From DUOJ01 sp041676265 (GTDB lineage: Bacteria; Spirochaetota; Spirochaetia; Sphaerochaetales; Sphaerochaetaceae), in NCBI GenBank assembly GCA_041676265.1, contig JBAYSE010000007.1:1-24640 (forward strand): 24,640 nucleotides of DNA. The letters are read 5' to 3'. Below are positions 23,254 through 24,640 of the stretch, in pieces. Position 1 is the first letter of the stretch, and every line of letters begins with the position of its first letter. The notes below the pieces were generated by a model that was not told the DNA's origin, searched no databases, and worked only from the letters and a program-made list of their open reading frames with translations. The position numbers and the translations under genes were made by a program.

Positions 23254-24640
23254 AATCTACACGATCTTTGATGAAGGGGGACTCTTGGCCCAACACCTCG
23301 AAGGGTACGAATTTCGAGAAGGGCAACTGGCTATGGCCTTAACGGTTGCTCGAAGCTTCGAAGAGGGGGCCATAGCAGCCATTGAGGCGGGTACCGGCAT
23401 CGGTAAGTCTTTCGCCTACTTGGTTCCCAGCCTTCTCTGGTCCTTGGCTCATCCCGGCGAAAAGAGTGTTATTGCCACTAGTACCATCAATTTACAGCGG
23501 CAACTCTACGAAAAAGATATAGAGCAGCTTTTCTCAATATTAAATTACCGCTGTAATATTGCCCTGGTGATGGGCAGGCGCAACTACCTCTGCATTCGAC
23601 GCCTTCAGGAGAAGATGAGTGAGGAACCTCTTTTAGCCCGTGATGAGTCGAGTGAACTGGGTATATTAGAAAAATGGAGTCGGGAGACACAAACCGGTCT
23701 CCGCAGTGAATGCCCGGTATGGATTAGTGAAGAACTTTGGTCGCAAGTCTGCAGTGATGCCGATTTATGTGCAGCCTACCGGTGTCCCTATAACAAAGAG
23801 TGTTTTTTCTTCAAGTCGCGCAAAAAAGCCAGTGAGGCGGCACTTATCATAACTAACCACCATCTCCTCTTTAGCGATGCCCAAGTGCGCTTGTTAGATG
23901 GTCTGCCGTACAGTGAAGAGGCTATTTTACCCCCCTTCGAACACTTGGTAATCGATGAAGCTCATAATATAGAGCGCAATGCCACCGATTTCTTCACAAT
24001 CTCCTACAGTGGCCGTGAAATTTTGCGCCTAAGCGGAAGATTGGTGGGTAAACAGCGGGGTAGAAAAGGTGTAATCGATGAGTTAGCCCAGTATAGTGAT
24101 TCTGCCGATAGCGCCGGTGATATCGATAAAGCCCTTATTTTGATAGATGAAACCGTTGCCCTTATAGAGACTTTTTTACAGGCCGTGATGGGTAAGTTTA
24201 AAAGTTCTTCACTATTGGTTCAACCGCACCATGAAGAGGCTTTTCAAGCGTTAAAACTCCTATCTAAGACCTTAAATGGGTATTGTGATGATTTGATTAA
24301 TTTAACGAACTCCCTTATAAAGAGAAGCGCTATCCCTGAGGAACTCACCCACCGCTCAAAGGAGGCCTCGGTCTATGTTACGCGCATTAAAGGGTCAGCT
24401 CTAGCTTTAGCCAAATTTGTAGAGTTCTGTCGCAATGGGGAATTTGTCTATTGGGTAGAATCTTTCAATGGTAAGAAGGGGGTGGTCACCCACGTCTCCC
24501 CCCTCTCGATTGCCCAGTCGCTACAGAACTCAATTTTCGCCGATTTGCAGAGTGTAATTTGCACGAGTGCCACTTTAGATTTGAAAGATGAGTTCTCCTA
24601 TTGGGGGGCGCGCATAGGGCTGCCTCCTCCTAAAGAGAGG
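23240..24640 (+). CDS. DinG-like XPD-family DNA helicase (3' end missing)
   Basis: Superfamily 2 iron-sulphur helicase of the DinG/XPD type, probably for DNA repair or removal of R-loops. The 467 residues seen have the Q-motif region EFREGQLAMA and Walker A EAGTGIGKS. The four cysteines that bind the [4Fe-4S] cluster are NYLC, then ADLC, YRC and KEC. They are followed by ALIITNHHLL, the Walker B box VIDEAH and motif III CTSATL. No stop occurs before the window end. The start is taken as TTG 23240, with GAGG nine bases upstream; it overlaps the response regulator gene by 14 bases, so the helicase belongs to the same transcript. An exonuclease domain, present in some DinG proteins, is not found at the N-terminus. 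Confidence 0.9.
   Translation, partial: MDKSEIYTIFDEGGLLAQHLEGYEFREGQLAMALTVARSFEEGAIAAIEAGTGIGKSFAYLVPSLLWSLAHPGEKSVIATSTINLQRQLYEKDIEQLFSILNYRCNIALVMGRRNYLCIRRLQEKMSEEPLLARDESSELGILEKWSRETQTGLRSECPVWISEELWSQVCSDADLCAAYRCPYNKECFFFKSRKKASEAALIITNHHLLFSDAQVRLLDGLPYSEEAILPPFEHLVIDEAHNIERNATDFFTISYSGREILRLSGRLVGKQRGRKGVIDELAQYSDSADSAGDIDKALILIDETVALIETFLQAVMGKFKSSSLLVQPHHEEAFQALKLLSKTLNGYCDDLINLTNSLIKRSAIPEELTHRSKEASVYVTRIKGSALALAKFVEFCRNGEFVYWVESFNGKKGVVTHVSPLSIAQSLQNSIFADLQSVICTSATLDLKDEFSYWGARIGLPPPKER

Noticed and set aside
1..24640. Sphaerochaeta as the source organism, suggested by possible loss of flagellar genes
   Set aside because: The window encodes a class B PBP with all three active-site motifs, and Sphaerochaeta is reported to lack penicillin-binding proteins; FlhF is also present.
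1..24640. Sigma-54 (-24/-12) promoters as targets of the NtrC-like regulator
   Set aside because: Scanning by eye for TGGCA followed by TTGC at the right spacing gave only partial matches inside genes.
1..24640. Mobile elements, tRNA genes, CRISPR arrays or toxin-antitoxin pairs
   Set aside because: No transposase, clover-leaf pattern, regular short repeats or small paired genes were seen. The two recombinases have Xer-type features and conserved context rather than those of phage integrases.

Overview
The window is a nearly gap-free stretch of bacterial chromosome carrying 21 protein genes (the first and last are cut by the window edges). It holds no RNA genes, insertion sequences, phage genes or CRISPR arrays that I can see. 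Gene order and protein features point to a spirochaete (Spirochaetota) of moderate G+C content. The run murF-mraY-ftsW-ftsQ-ftsA-ftsZ-...-dprA-...-hslV-hslU matches, from memory, the Borrelia chromosome. The run murG-cvpA-...-histidine kinase-NtrC-type regulator matches the Treponema and Borrelia loci that encode AtoS/AtoC and Hk2/Rrp2. The genus cannot be fixed from the sequence. A complete class B penicillin-binding protein argues against Sphaerochaeta, which is reported to lack such proteins.

Layout. (1) 2-12565, plus strand: a long probable operon. It starts with the division and cell wall (dcw) genes murF (5' end missing), mraY, ftsW, ftsQ/divIB, ftsA and ftsZ, without the murD, murG, murC and ddl genes often interspersed. 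It continues with a Xer-type recombinase, a divergent dprA, a second Xer-type recombinase, the protease-chaperone pair hslV-hslU, and an flhF-like SRP-family GTPase. (2) 12555-15272: a class B penicillin-binding protein on the minus strand and, divergent from it, a membrane-anchored protein with two LysM domains and a degenerate M23/LytM domain (NlpD-like). (3) 15274-17967, minus strand: secA. (4) 18055-24640, plus strand: murG, cvpA, a DNA polymerase III delta'-like gene, a cytoplasmic PAS histidine kinase, a sigma-54 response regulator and a DinG-like helicase cut by the window end. All genes in this last run overlap their neighbours.

How the genes work together. MurF, MraY and MurG make lipid II. 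FtsW and the class B PBP would polymerise and cross-link it at the septum. FtsA, FtsZ and FtsQ organise the ring, and the NlpD-like protein probably activates a daughter-cell-separating amidase. The two Xer recombinases and DprA add chromosome processing to the division operon. The kinase/regulator pair is the main regulatory element.

The most interesting features are as follows. In Borrelia and Bacillus the hslVU region is followed by a large flagellar operon that begins with flgB and has flhF near its end. Here hslU is followed directly by flhF, as if the whole block between had been lost or moved. Two intact Xer recombinases flank a DprA whose motifs have decayed. The delta'-like protein carries an apparent insertion of about 70 residues. 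The LytM domain has lost its metal ligands. Four gene junctions share the same 8-base overlap. Both divergent intergenic regions appear to use one A/T box as -10 element in both directions. I found no clearly new multi-gene system. The longest gap between genes is 87 bases and no convincing intrinsic terminator was seen.
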